Part shown: positions 44,991-56,085 of the stretch, one piece after another
Position numbering within the stretch: position 1 is the first letter of the stretch
Layout of the letters: every line of letters starts with the position of its first letter
Assembly (NCBI RefSeq): GCF_047675955.1
Contig: NC_132928.1
Coordinates: 47,610,889-47,674,888, forward strand
Direction of reading: 5' to 3'
DNA: 64,000 nucleotides
Source: Chlorocebus sabaeus
Lineage: Eukaryota; Chordata; Mammalia; Primates; Cercopithecidae
Notes under the pieces: model-generated
What the model was told of the DNA's origin: nothing
The model's database searches: none
What the model saw: the letters and a program-made list of their open reading frames with translations, nothing else
Translations under genes and position numbers: made by a program

Positions 44991-46665
44991 GTATTCCTAA
45001 GCAACCGGCATTTGCTCATGTTGTAGGCTGGGTGCTCAGAAGGATGGAGTCTTCCTGTATGAGGCTGTGTTTCTTTAAATAGATAAGTAGGTCATTGCTG
45101 GGATTTGGTAATTGTTTTTAACGTATAAGATTATTTGTAATAACCTTGGTATTTTCTTGACATAAAATTTAGTCTTATATAAAACCCCCACTATAAGACA
45201 CTCAATAACTTTTTGGTTAAATTTTTAGCACCTCATGGTCTATAGGACAGCACAATACCCGCAGCTGCAGTACAGATTCCCATGCAAAGAGGCCCTGGAC
45301 CCCACAGCAGAGGATTCTCGAGGTGTGACTCCACACACAGCCCTGAGCAGTGTGGGCTGAAGAGCCCCTCAGATCAGGCGAGCCAGCCGGCTGTGTTAGA
45401 GGAAGGTGCTCCCTGACCCTGCTGAGCAGCTGCGCTAGGGGAAGCCATTACGACTTCTCTCAGGACGATCACCTCAACTGAAAACATTCCTTCCCTCTAA
45501 GGTGGCAAGCTAGCTCAGAGGTCAAATATGAGCTGATCCAGAAATGAAAACCCATCAAGCAGCCATGGAAACAGAAGCTGAAGGCAGACCCACACCTTTT
45601 CTCTGGCTTCTGCCGTTTGAGACCCAGAGCGAGTATAGCCTTGCTGTTCCCTCCCTGGAAGTTTGTTCTGTGGTTTTGGCATAAGACGGCAATGTGGGGG
45701 AGAAAGCAAAGTCTATGGCTATGGTTGCCTTTTCTCCTCTAAGCCAACTAGTGCCTTGTTTTTCCGTGAGCCTGCCACTGTGGGAAAATTGCTAGAGTGT
45801 AAAGTTTCCCTCTTTGTCCCCAGCGCACTTCATTTACCAGTGAGCCAAGCTGGGAACAGAGCCGCCTCTCACACAGCTCATGAATGACTCCATTTTCTCA
45901 GGGTAGCCTGTGCCTGCCCATTGTCTAACTGTCATGGCCTCTTGTATAGGTGTTCCCTGCAGTCCAGGCTGTTATGTAACGCCTGGGCAGGGAACACTGC
46001 GTGAGGGCAAGAGAGATCAGAGAGAGGAAAAACCCAGAAGGAAACCAAGACCAAAACGTCTTCCTGGAGAAGAAGGAGGGGGAAATGCTAGCCATTTGTC
46101 AGCTCTTTTCCTCTGGCTTGTTTGTCTGAGTGATAAACTTTGATTGCTGGCATACAAAGCCCCACACTGGCTCCAGGAGCACTTCTCTTTTTAAGACAGG
46201 ACATGCTGTTCCCCTGTGCCAGGACAGCTGCCACCTAGGTCCTCCCACAGGACTGTGACAGAAAATCCTCCCCGTCTCTTATGGCCTAGGAGCAAAGGAC
46301 CTTCCCTCTCCCCAGGCTCCACTTTCTATTTCTCCTTCTCCTGCTACATCTCTGGCCCAGTGAGGTTCTCAATCTTGTTCAAAGAAGCACACACCTTCCG
46401 TGGGCTCGCCTGTGGCGATTTCCAGGTAGTCTTGACTCTTCATCAGGCTCAGTGTTGAGAGGCAGCCGTCACTTGACATCCACAAATGGCACCCTTACCC
46501 CCATAGTTGCATCACCTGGCTGCCATGTTCTGGGCTTATGTGTTCCCCATCATCCCTTTTGTCCACACTATCAGTATTGTGGGAAAATGAAGGGAGGTGA
46601 AGGGGTGTGTATCATTCTCTGTTTACCCTAGCATCCCCTGCAAGCTTGTTCTGTAGAATATCAAC
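44991..46665. other. non-repetitive interval, about 1.7 kb
   Basis: Unique, moderately GC-rich. It contains a perfect PAR-bZIP palindrome at 45971-45980. No splice-bounded open interval convinced me. Confidence 0.4.
45971..45980. promoter_or_regulatory. PAR-bZIP-type motif GTTATGTAAC
   Basis: Exact match to RTTAYGTAAY, bound by DBP/HLF/TEF and NFIL3. A 10-mer of this kind occurs by chance, so occupancy is unknown. Confidence 0.3.
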
Positions 46666-46669
46666 CCTG

Positions 46670-46973
46670 GGCCGGGCGCAGTGGCTCATGTCTGTAATCC
46701 CAGTACCCTGGGAGGCCGAGGCAGGATCACCCAAGGTCAGGAGTTTGAGACCAGCCTGACCAACATGGTGAAACCCCATCTCTACTAAAAATAAAAAAAT
46801 TAGCAGGGGGCGTTGTGGTGGGTGCCTATAATTCCAGCTCCTAGGGAGACTGAGTTTGGAGGATTGCTTGAACCCAAGAGGCAGAGGTTGCAGTGAGCCA
46901 AGATCGCACCATTGTACTCCAGCCTGGGTGAAAACAGTGAAACTCCATCTCAAAAAAAAAAAAGAAAGAAAAA
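46670..46973 (+). mobile_element. Alu, full-length
   Basis: Starts GGCCGGGCGCAGTGGCTCAT; tail of A with GAAA variants. Imperfect duplication AGAATATCAACCC before and AGAATACTAGCCC after. Confidence 0.95.
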
Positions 46974-47159
46974 AGAATACTAGCCCAGGAGCTACAACAA
47001 GTAAAATAGGATTCCATGGGTAGATATCATGGGGGAACACTATATACTCTACCCAACTCTTAGAAAGTCACAATGCATATCATCATAATAAGACCCTGAA
47101 ATGTTTGCAGTAAAGAAACCGATATCACTTTGGTGTGACATTTTCCAAACTTACTGGAC

Positions 47160-47260
47160 ATCTGGTCTACAAGCTCCATGTAAACTGGGACTTTGCCTAT
47201 TGTTCATGGTTGAATACATACTTCATAGCTCTGTTTGTGGGTGTTCACTAAGTGTGTTAA
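47160..47260 (+). mobile_element. L2 LINE 3' end fragment
   Basis: CAAGCTCCATGTAAACTGGG ACTTTGCC and GTTCACTAAGTGTGTTAAAT fit the L2 terminus. Confidence 0.5.
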
Positions 47261-47678
47261 ATTGAAGTGAATTTAACTGAATCTTCATTCCAAGTTGTAT
47301 CTTTTAACCCCGCAGAACTTGGGTCCCACAGAACAAACTTTGGCGAATGCTGGTTGATACCATGCACTAATTCTGTCAATTACAATGATGAGAAGGGAAC
47401 ACGAGCACAGGGAGACCCATGTGGAAGATTTTCTGGTCCTCACATAAGAACAGGCTGCAGGAGATTGCTCTGTCTGCAGCTCTTTAAAAGTGCCTGACCC
47501 ACCCATGAGCCACTCCACAAGGAAAAGGGTATGTGCATGTTTCTGGTGCTCGCATAGACCCCTTTCTGACTTGTCCCCCTACCCTTTCTGTTTTGCTCAC
47601 CCTGTTCTTTGATCCCTTGGCTTTGGAGTCTGCCTCACATTAGGTTCTTCTGATCTGATGCTTCTCTTTGTTACATAT
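47261..47678. other. non-repetitive interval
   Basis: Nothing recognised; ends in an A-run (47680-47697) before the next Alu. Confidence 0.35.
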
Positions 47679-47700
47679 TAAAAAAAAAAAAAAAAAATTC

Positions 47701-47995
47701 GGCGGAGCACAGTGGCTCACACCTGTAATCCCAGCACTTTGGGAGGCCAAGGCGGGTGAATCACCTGAGCTCAGGAGTTCAAGACCATCCTGGCCAACAT
47801 AGTGAAACCCCGTCTCTACTAAAAATAAAAAAATTAGCTGAGCATGGTGGCGGGCACCTGTAATCCCAGCTACTTGGGATACTGAGGCAGGAGAATCGCT
47901 TGAACGCAGGAGGTGGAGGTTGCAGTGAGCCGAGGTTGTGCCATTGTGCTGCAGCCTGGGCAACAAGAGCAAAAACTCTGTCTTAAAAAGAAATC
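47701..47995 (+). mobile_element. Alu, full-length
   Basis: Starts GGCGGAGCACAGTGGCTCAC and ends AAAACTCTGTCTTAAAAAG. Preceded by an A-run (47680-47697), so it sits in or near an A-rich target. No clear duplication. Confidence 0.93.
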
Positions 47996-48029
47996 ATGAA
48001 AAAAACCCAAACAAAACAAAACAAAAAGT

Positions 48030-48600
48030 CTTATCTCAAGCTTGCTAACTTTGGCTTAGTTAGGTGTAAGAAAACCCTAGATTTGGGCCGGGCGCAGTGG
48101 CTCATGCCTATAATCCCGGCACATTGGGAGACCGAAGCAGGTGGATCGCCTGAGGTCAGGAGTTCAAGACCAGCCTGACAAACAGGGCAAAACCTCATCT
48201 CTACTAAAAACAAAAAAAAAATTAACTGGGCATGGTGGCAGGCACCCGTAATCCCAACTACTTGGGAGGCTGAGGCATGAGAATTGCTTGAACCTGGGAG
48301 GCACAGGTTGCAGTGAGCCGAGATCACGCCATTGCACTCCAACCTGGGTGACAGAGTATGACTGTCTCAAAAAAAAAGAAAAGAACAAAACAAAGAAAAC
48401 CCTAGATTTGAATCCATATTTTGCCATTTTCTGGCTGTGAGATTTTTAGAAATTTCTTGGGCCTATCAGAACCTCATTCACCACTGTGTAAAATGAGGAT
48501 AGTAACACGTGCCTCAGTTGTTGTGAGAATTAAATGAGCATGTAAGCCTTGCACAGTGGCTGGCATTTGGCCAGTGCTCGGCACATGGCTGCTATTATTA
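48030..48600 (+). mobile_element. MIR SINE, split by an Alu
   Basis: MIR sequence runs to ACCCTAGATTTG (48085) and continues after the Alu with AATCCATATTTTGCCATTTT, GAACCTCATTCACCACTGTG, GAGAATTAAATGAGCATGTA and CAGTGCTCGGCACATGGCTG. Confidence 0.8.
48086..48392 (+). mobile_element. Alu, full-length, inside MIR
   Basis: Starts GGCCGGGCGCAGTGGCTCAT. Perfect 18-bp duplication AAGAAAACCCTAGATTTG at 48068-48085 and 48393-48410. Confidence 0.97.
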
Positions 48601-48621
48601 CAATTGTTCCTTCCCTTTCAG

Positions 48622-48669
48622 CTCCGAGCCTTGCTGGCCGCCTTGGTTTGGGCATCTGCCCAACTCCAG
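48622..48669 (+). other. exon-like interval, 48 bp, signal-peptide-like frame (hypothetical)
   Basis: Bounded by a strong acceptor (GTTCCTTCCCTTTCAG ending at 48621) and a near-ideal donor (CAG then GTGAGC at 48670). The 48 bp read in phase 0 as LRALLAALVWASAQLQ, a leucine/alanine-rich string with an A-S-A that resembles a signal peptide core and cleavage site. No ATG lies inside. It begins about 20 bp after the MIR. May be chance. Confidence 0.25.
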
Positions 48670-49942
48670 GTGAGCCTCTTTCTCCCTCTGCTGGGTTAGC
48701 TCCATGAGACCCAGCTGGCTGGGATGCTGGTCCAGATTTCCTCTGCCTCTGGGAACTTCTCTCCTCTCTCCTCATTGGTCCCGTCACTGCTGCAGCCCTT
48801 CAGTAGTTCCTTGGACTCATCCTTTTACCACTTTTAAATCTCTGTTTGGGGCCCCCATAGAAAGAAGTAACCCTTCATCAGTCGAATGTTTTGTAGTTTA
48901 CAAGATTCTAATACAGCACCCCACTTAATCCTCATCACATTGCTCTGCCTGAGTTACCTGTCTACAGATGAGAAAAAATGTGACTCAGTGCCTGCTTCAC
49001 TCACACAGCAATCAAACACCAGAGGCTGGACTGGTATGCAGGTCTGGCTCCAGATGGAGCATCTCTGTCAGCCCTCACCACAGCTGCCACCTGGATAACT
49101 ATGAAGCATAGTCCTATCCTCCAGACCCTCAGGACCATGCTACTGCCATCTACTTTCTACCTCCACTTATGATCTGGCACAGCAATAAAAGAGGCCTGCA
49201 GGGAGAGGGCATGGGGTGAAGGAAAGAGATAGAGGAGGAAAGGTAAGATATTGGAGTAAAGAACAAAGCGTAGTCTTCCCTTTTAGATGTTCTTTATATC
49301 CCATCTGCAACAAATGTACAAGACCTAGTGACACCTTCTAGATCATGTAGGGATCTAGGATGCATTTATCTTTCTAAATCACAGAGCCTGTGGATGTGGG
49401 CTCCTGTGAAGGAACAAAACATGGTCTGGTGCAGTAAGCAAAGGGCAGCACCGTGGACAGTCACCCACCTGTCTTCTAATCATGGAGGAGTGAGCCCTAG
49501 AAATGTAGTAAGTAGCAAGGAGAGGAAGGGAGGGGGAAATCTTTCTCTGTGGAAAGAATCATGCACTCTGAAAAGCAGGACTTTCACATTCTTCTGTGGG
49601 GGTGGTGAATACCGTTTTTGGAAAAGCAGGACCGTGATAACACATGTACAAGAAAGGAATGGTCATTCCTTACCTTCTGGTCTGGAGGTACCAGGCATAG
49701 CCTGTCACATGTTTCTCTTCCTTCTGGACCACTTCAATTATTCTTTCTTTCTCTAGCTTCCCAGAGGCCCTGAAGAAATATCTCCTGTGTTATATTCACC
49801 CAGTAGCCTGGAAACAAAGAGTTTAACACCCTCTGACTTGTCATTTCTGTCTGCCATGAAAGAGTACATCAAGAACCTAAATTTCTACTTTTTTACAGAA
49901 AAGGGATTAAATAATACTTCTGGTCTGAGCTCAGGTCATTAG
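48670..49942. other. non-repetitive interval
   Basis: Unique sequence. The 142-codon frame at 49328-49756 starts with GTG and lacks family resemblance. Confidence 0.4.
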
Positions 49943-49949
49943 GGGTGTT

Positions 49950-50766
49950 CTCACTACATATTACTGCATGAGAAACCCCTCCAAAAATGAAGTGGCTTAA
50001 AACAGCATTTGTTTCACTCACGATCTGCAGTTTTGGCAGGGTATAGAGAAAATAGCTCATCTTTGCTCACCTGGCATCAGCTGGAGCTGCCCTGAAGCTT
50101 CATGACAAACATGCAAGTGAATGAGCCTTCAGAAGGTTCCAGCTCCCAGCCTTTGTCTGTCAGTTCACTGGGAAGATGCAAAAATGAGAGCTAAAATAGT
50201 TGAGGTTCATTGGGTTTCTCTCTCCCTCTACATGATATCTCCACATGGCCTTTCCAACATGCAGCTTCAGGGTAATTGGATATCATAAAGAGTAGCTTAG
50301 TGTTCCCAAAGTGTAGGTTGCCTTTTTTTTTTTTTTTTTCTCACACATTTTCACTCTATTATCCAGACTGGAGTGCAGTGGTATAATCTTGGCTCACTAC
50401 AACCTCTGCCTCCCAGGCTCAAACAATCCTCCCACCTCAGCCTCCCAAGTGGCTGTGACAGGGTTTCGCCATGTTGCCCAGGCTGGTCTCCAACTCCTAA
50501 ACTCAAGTGATCTGCCTGCCTTGACCTCCCAAATTGCTGGGATTACAGGCATGAGCCACTATGCCTGGCCAGGTTGCCTTTTATAACCTAACTTTAGAAG
50601 TTACTCAGTATTATTTCCATGACATTATATCCATCGAAGCAGTCACAAAGCAAAGGGGAGATGGACTTCATTTCTTGTTGAAGATGGAGGTGGCAAGGTT
50701 CCAGAACAACACGTGAGACTAGAAATATAGCTGTGGACACTATTTGAAAATTCAACTTACCACAAG
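49950..50766 (-). mobile_element. MLT1-type LTR (ERVL-MaLR), solo, split by an Alu
   Basis: On the minus strand it starts TGTGGTAAGTTGAA at about 50766 and ends in the MLT1 3' block (TTTTAAGCCACTTCATTTTT, TTTCTCATGCAGTAATATGT) near 49955. An Alu interrupts it at 50326-50570. No internal region accompanies it. Subtype not assigned. Confidence 0.75.
50326..50570 (-). mobile_element. Alu, antisense, with internal deletion
   Basis: About 245 bp. The sequence passes directly from AGTGGCTG to TGACAGGGTTTCGCC, omitting about 55-60 bp around the linker. Target-site duplication AGGTTGCCTTT at 50315-50325 and 50571-50581. Confidence 0.93.
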
Positions 50767-50769
50767 GGT

Positions 50770-51738
50770 TAAATCAATGGAGGGGACACAAATGTGTTGG
50801 GTTACTAGTTTCTGAGCTGTCAGACACTGAACTAATGAACTTTCCTTTTGCCTTTTGGGGGTTATAAGTTGTAAGAAAATAAGAAATAAAACCAAATGGA
50901 GACCCAGTCTTTTGTAAAAAGCATTCCCTCCCTTCTTCCCTGGGTCGCTTCTTCAAATTACTGGCAATAGGCATCATCATTATTGTTATAAAGATAAGGG
51001 AAGCTGAGATTTTTAGATCAAAGGTGAGAAAGTTGACAGCGATCGTCCGGATTAATGGCAGGAGGAAGAGACCCTTACTAGCTACTGCTGCAGCAACTGA
51101 AGTAACCAACTAGGGAACTTACCATTTCTGCTGAGAGAAGAGTTTTACTCTGAGGTACCAGGGAGATGGTTCCATGACATAAATATAAGGAATTGGTTAG
51201 GGTAAGGAATGAATAAAGGCATAAAACAATGTATGTTCCAATCCCACTAGGAAGGAAGGTAACATATTAATAACGATAATATATTAACAAATGGAGCACC
51301 ATTCTATGGAACACTGAGTCTCTTTTGATGGAGAATATGAAAAAAGTGTCAAAATATGTGAGGGCCCCAGAATGAGAACACGAGAGCTCAATATCAACAT
51401 GCCCATCTAGCTGTGTTTTAAAACAAAAAGTCAGCTTTGAAAATAATATGATAATCATCCATTTAGAAGCTAGAAAATATAATGGATCTTTAAAATATAA
51501 TATTCATAGTTAAAGATATTATTTAAAATTAAGAGAAAAATACACTCAAGGAACAACAAACCCCACCCATTGAAACGACTAAGACACCTGGACAATATAA
51601 ATTCTAATTTTGATTAATATTAATGATTATTATTCAATTTCATTTTTCAAACTGTTACTAAGGGCCTATTAAATGCCACCATTAAGCTGGAGTGCTTCAA
51701 GTTTCTTACAGATAGGTGAGGGTGACAGTCATAAAAAA
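50770..51738. other. AT-rich interval, mostly non-repetitive
   Basis: No firm repeat. The last ~100 bp (from CCTATTAAATGCCACC) may be the start of the L2 that continues beyond the Alu. Confidence 0.4.
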
Positions 51739-51760
51739 GTGATTATGTGGGGTTTTCATG

Positions 51761-52046
51761 TTTTGTTTGTTTGTTTGTTTGTTTTAGATGGAGCCTCACT
51801 CTGTCATCCAGGCTGGAGTGCAGTAGCAAGATCTCAGCTCACTGCAACCTCCACCTCCTGGGTTCAAGCTATTCTCCTGCTTCAGCCTCCCAAGTAGCTG
51901 GGATTGTGGGCATGCACCACCACACCCAGCTAGTTTTGTATTTTTTGTAGAGACAGGGTTTTACCATGTTGACCAGGCTGGTCTTGAACTCCTGACCTCA
52001 AGTGATCTGCCTGCCTCGGCATCCCAAAGTGCTGGGATTATAGGCT
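51761..52046 (-). mobile_element. Alu, antisense, 5' truncated
   Basis: A (TTTG)n tail, TAGATGGAGCCTCACTCTGT, ending early at GGGATTATAGG without the final 25 bp. Duplication ATTATGTG (51742-51749) and ATTATGTG (52048-52055) shows the truncation occurred at insertion. Confidence 0.92.
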
Positions 52047-52049
52047 AAT

Positions 52050-52790
52050 TATGTGTTTTGATGAAGCTTTGCCATAAGAGCACATGGAAGGGCCACTTGG
52101 ACTAGACTGAAGAGGCAGAAGGTGATTCTTGAAGAATAAGTAAAGTTTTAAATAAGGGGAGAAGTAAGGGAAGATAAATTCATGCAGAAGGAACAGCAGG
52201 AATACTTGGAAGTGTATGTAATATGTTTGGCAGTTTTAGACCATGGACCTCACAAAGGCTAACCGTAGAAAAGGATGCTTGAGAGATAAGTAAGGGCCAG
52301 ATTATGAAGAGTTTACCAACTGAGGCAAGGAGTTTAGACTGTCTATAGATGATAGGAAAGAACCAAAGGGTTTTAGGCAATGTCGTGCCAATGTTTGATC
52401 TCTCTGTGGGGATGGTCCAGAGAGGATAAAGGTGAGACCAGTTAAAAGGCCAATGCTGACCTCCAGGTGAATGGTGATGAGAACTCACATGAGAGCAGTC
52501 ACAGTAGAGATGTCCAGGGTGGGGCAAATGTGAGAAATATGTAGACACTGACTCACCAAGCTTGGTGATTTGGATAGGGTGCAATAAGAGATGACCCCTA
52601 GGATTCTGGTACAGGTAACTGAGAGGGTGATGCAATGACACCAAATAAGGTAGTAAACACAGAGAAGGAGAATAAAGGGAAGAGGAGATGATGCTGAGTC
52701 CAGTTTGAGGCATGTTGAAGGTGGATTGACAGGAATAGATCCTTCTAGTATTTGGCACTGGACCACCATCCGATAGTCCTCTCCAGTCCT
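52050..52790 (-). mobile_element. L2 LINE, end of ORF2 and 3' UTR, antisense
   Basis: The plus strand shows GAAGGAACAGCAGGAATACT, AGGGCCAGATTATGAAGAGT and AAGGAGTTTAGACTGTCTAT, the antisense L2 order. The minus frame 52769-52485 still reads ILGVISYCTLSKSPSLV, the counterpart of the LGVxLDSxLS segment after the RT catalytic core in L2/CR1 elements. Diverged and inactive. Confidence 0.75.
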
Positions 52791-53069
52791 AGGGATTCCT
52801 AGAAAGAAAAACTAGGCTAGTCTTGAACTTGATAATCTCTTGTAATATTTGGGATAGGGAAGCTGAGAATGGAAGCCTTGAATTTATAGATGTGTTCCAC
52901 TTATACCATTTAAAAATTTTATCTTGAAAAGGAAAATTGAACAAGGAAGACACCTGATATGCTAGATGAGGATTATTTTAGCTTGAGAAATATAATCCAT
53001 ATAGAAACTATCTTCATTTGAATTTTATGCATTTCATTCTTTTACTTATTCTTTCTTTTACTTAACAAA

Positions 53070-53165
53070 TACTATCTGAACACATACTGTGCTAAGTGCT
53101 AAGGATAAAAAAGCAAATGAGATATGGAGAACATCCTTAAGAGACTCACACTTGCATATTAAATT
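53070..53165 (-). mobile_element. L2 LINE 3' terminus, antisense
   Basis: ACATACTGTGCTAAGTGCTA AGGATAAAAAAGC is antisense L2 tail. Not contiguous with the 52.1-52.8 kb fragment. Confidence 0.55.
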
Positions 53166-53169
53166 ATTT

Positions 53170-53775
53170 TGACTTGTGTAGCTAGCAGTGCAAAATTCTG
53201 GTTCAATTTTAAACAATCTGTTTTTTTCAGTTGAGGAAAAAGATGGTTAAACAAAAGAGAACAGGATTTATGGCTAGGCTTATCTGAGCTCTTCTAGATG
53301 CATTACCCTAGATAAATTAGTTAGACTAGCCAAGTTTGAAGAAGGCAGATTAATTCAGAGCAATTTTCCTGTTGAAGATAACCAGAAACTTTTTTTTTAA
53401 ATGAGACCCAACAAGAGAGAGAAGAATTACTGAACCAATTTGGAGGCTCAAAAAAGTAAATTGGAAGATGAGGCCGCTCTATCCTGGGAGCATTTGGCAA
53501 TTCATGAGGGGTTGCAGAAAGGGTAAGAGGCTAAATTAAAGGAATGGATTATATTATAGGGCCTGCCAAGGTGAGGGGAGTTGCTGGTAAATCTTCCCAT
53601 TTCAAGTTAAGGTACTGAAGAAGAATGAACTTGAACTACATAAGGCTTTCTAGACACTTCAGTTTACAATAATCCCAAATGCCTGGCAAAAGCAAATGTA
53701 AGTCCTTTCTCAATGAAGAATACATTTCTATAAGCAATTTTGCACATAAAATTATTAGCACATAATTTAAATATA
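53170..53775. other. non-repetitive interval
   Basis: Nothing recognised. Confidence 0.35.
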
Positions 53776-53785
53776 GCCACATGAG

Positions 53786-53952
53786 GGCAGGCATGGTGGC
53801 TCATGCCTGTAATCCCAGTAATTTGGGAGGCCAAGGTGGGTGAATCACTTGAGGTTAGGAGTTTGAGATCAGCCTGGGCAACATGGCAACACCCCATCTC
53901 TACCAAAAATACAAAAATTAGTCATTCTTATAACCCCATCTCAAAAAAAAAA
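53786..53952 (+). mobile_element. Alu, sense, large internal deletion
   Basis: The left arm is intact up to CAAAAATTAGTCATTC; the right arm is reduced to CCCCATCTCAAAA and the A-tail. About 120 bp are missing. CCACATGA occurs before (about 53778) and after (about 53980), a possible duplication. Confidence 0.85.
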
Positions 53953-54115
53953 ATACATAAAAATTTAAAAATAGAAAAACCACATGAAACAGGAAAACAT
54001 GACTAATAAAATAGCAGAATAAGGACAGTAGAAATAGAGCCACATGAAGTCTTACAGATCCACCTACAGTCTGATTATTTAAATAACCAAAAACATTTGG
54101 TAATACAAACATGTT

Positions 54116-54530
54116 GTGTTAGTCAGGTTTCCAACCAGACACAGATGGAACCATCAAACTATGATAATATGAGGGATAATATTATTCCTTAATAAAGGAA
54201 TAATTTTCAAAAGTATGGGTAGTGATGGGGAGAGATGGGATCCAATATTCTGCGGCTACTAACAATGAGAAGGCTTTACCACCTGTAGGCTTGAAGAGTT
54301 ACAGGGAGGGAGGAACTATCAGAATCCAGAGACAGAGAGTCTATAGTCTATGGTCAGGGAATATGGCCAGCCCACAGTGACCCCACAGGAAGAGATCAGG
54401 TAAATCAGTACCGAATCTCACTCTCCTCCTTCCATGTGGTCCTACTGGTACTTTGCTTTAGCCAAACACAGCTAGAAGCCAGAGGACAAGAAAGTTCATT
54501 GATACAGTCCATGCAGATCAGGTTCCTGGA
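54116..54530 (-). repeat. old interspersed repeat, unclassified
   Basis: Phrases such as AGAAGCCAGAGGACAAGAAA and GTCCATGCAGATCAGGTTCC are familiar from dispersed mammalian repeats, and the minus strand has a CCTTTATTAAGG block near its end. I cannot name the family. Confidence 0.4.
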
Positions 54531-55141
54531 GAGACAGCAGAGTGAAGAGAGTGAAGATATATCCATAGAGGTGAACAGAAGATATATAACATGTGCTGTT
54601 ATTTTTTCAAGAAAATAAATGATTAAGGATTTAGACAGCAAACCAGAAACTATATAAAAGAGACAAAAAGAAGTTATAGAATTAAAAAAATATAGTAATC
54701 AAAATTAAGAACTCAATGAATAACTTTAGCAATTGTTTAGACCCAGCTGAAGAGAAAATCTGTGAAGTGGAAGATAGGTCAGAAGACAATCATACAATAA
54801 AGCATGAAGAGGAAAAGGATGGAAGTCTACAAGAGATGGTAAGAGGTACAGAAGATATAGTGGGAAGATCTAGTATACTTGTAGTTAGAGTATCAGCAGG
54901 CAAATAAAAGGAGGAAATAATGGAAGCAATATCTGAAGAAGCAGTAGCTGAGAAATTTTCAAACTCAAAGACAACTAGAGAAAAAGGGACAGATTACTCT
55001 CAAAAGAGCAACAGTAAGACTTAGAGCCAACTTCTCAACAGTGGAAGCCAAGAGGCAGTGAAATTACATCTTTAAAAGGCTGAAATAAAATAGCTGCCCA
55101 TTTAAAATGTTATGATCAGAATTTAAAAATCTATCAAGAAT

Positions 55142-55444
55142 GAAGTTTTTTTAAGTTATGTTGTTTCATTTTGTTTTGAGACAGGGTGTCTCTCTGCTGC
55201 CCAGGCTGGAATGCAGTGGCACAATCTCAGCTCACTGCAACCCCTGCCTCCTGGGTCACCTCAGCCTCCCAAGTGTCGGGGACTACAGGTGCACACCACC
55301 ACACCTGGCTGATTTTTGTATTTTTGTATTGGATGGGGTCACACTATATTGCTCAGGCTGGTCTCAAACTCCTGGACTCAAGCAATCCTGCTGCCTCAGC
55401 CTCCCAAAGTGTAGGATTACAGGCGTGAGCCACAGCACCCAGCC
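55142..55444 (-). mobile_element. Alu, antisense, inside the L1M
   Basis: GAGACAGGGTGTCTCTCTGC to CAGCACCCAGCC (55444). Short possible duplication AAGAAT at 55136-55141 and 55445-55450. Confidence 0.93.
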
Positions 55445-55820
55445 AAGAATTTGTAATAAAAACTGCATTAAAACAAAAATCAAGGAAATTGTCACCAGCA
55501 GACTCACAACTGAAGAAAACATTAAAAAGTTCTGCAGACAAAACAAAAAAGGATTTCAGTTGGCAAGGTGGAGATCAAGGGAAGAATGAAAAGCAAGTCA
55601 AGAATAAATATGTGGTTGAGTCTAAAGAAATATCAACCATACAAAACAGTAATACAAAGTATGGGGAGTTTAAAATGTACAGAGAATCAAAATTCACAAT
55701 AACAATGATTGGGAGAGGAAATCAATGAAATTAACATCTAAAAGAATTAGTAAAAACTAATAATTAGTAAAATTGGTAAAAACAGGTAACTTCTAAGTTA
55801 ATAAATGGGAAAAGTGAAAT

Positions 55821-55990
55821 CATCAAAATTCAGCTGTATATAAACATACATATATGTGTGTATATGTATGTGTACATATACACACATATGCATATACATA
55901 TGTAATCAAAATTCATCTGTATATATCAAACTTCATCTGTATATAAACATATATATATGTATATGTATATACACATGTATATACATATAC
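55821..55990 (+). repeat. AT/GT microsatellite with internal repeats and hairpin
   Basis: Alternating TATATG/TGTGTA blocks. Three copies of a word like TCAAAATTCATCTGTATATA occur (about 55822, 55906, 55926). 55852-55867 can pair with 55874-55889 (16 bp stem, 6-nt loop). Confidence 0.85.
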
Positions 55991-56085
55991 GGTGATGGAT
56001 AGATTAATTTGCTTAACTATAATCATTTCACTATGTATATGTATATCAAAACAGCATGGTATAAACCTTAAATATGTACAATAAA
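55991..56085 (+). mobile_element. L1 3' terminal fragment
   Basis: GGTGATGGATAGATTAATTT, AATCATTTCACTATGTATAT and CCTTAAATATGTACAATAAA are an L1 3' end, sitting between spacer and endonuclease parts of the host L1M. Probably a separate insertion. Confidence 0.6.

Noticed and set aside
46612..47040. 142-codon minus-strand frame and the many similar frames elsewhere
   Set aside because: These are the well-known spurious Alu readings (FLVETGFHHVGQAGLELLTS and similar) of antisense Alu sequence.
52180..52710. Long minus-strand open frame (about 177 codons from an internal ATG)
   Set aside because: It lies wholly in an antisense-oriented L2 fossil; part of it reads as L2 RT in a neighbouring frame, and there is no sign of selection I can see.
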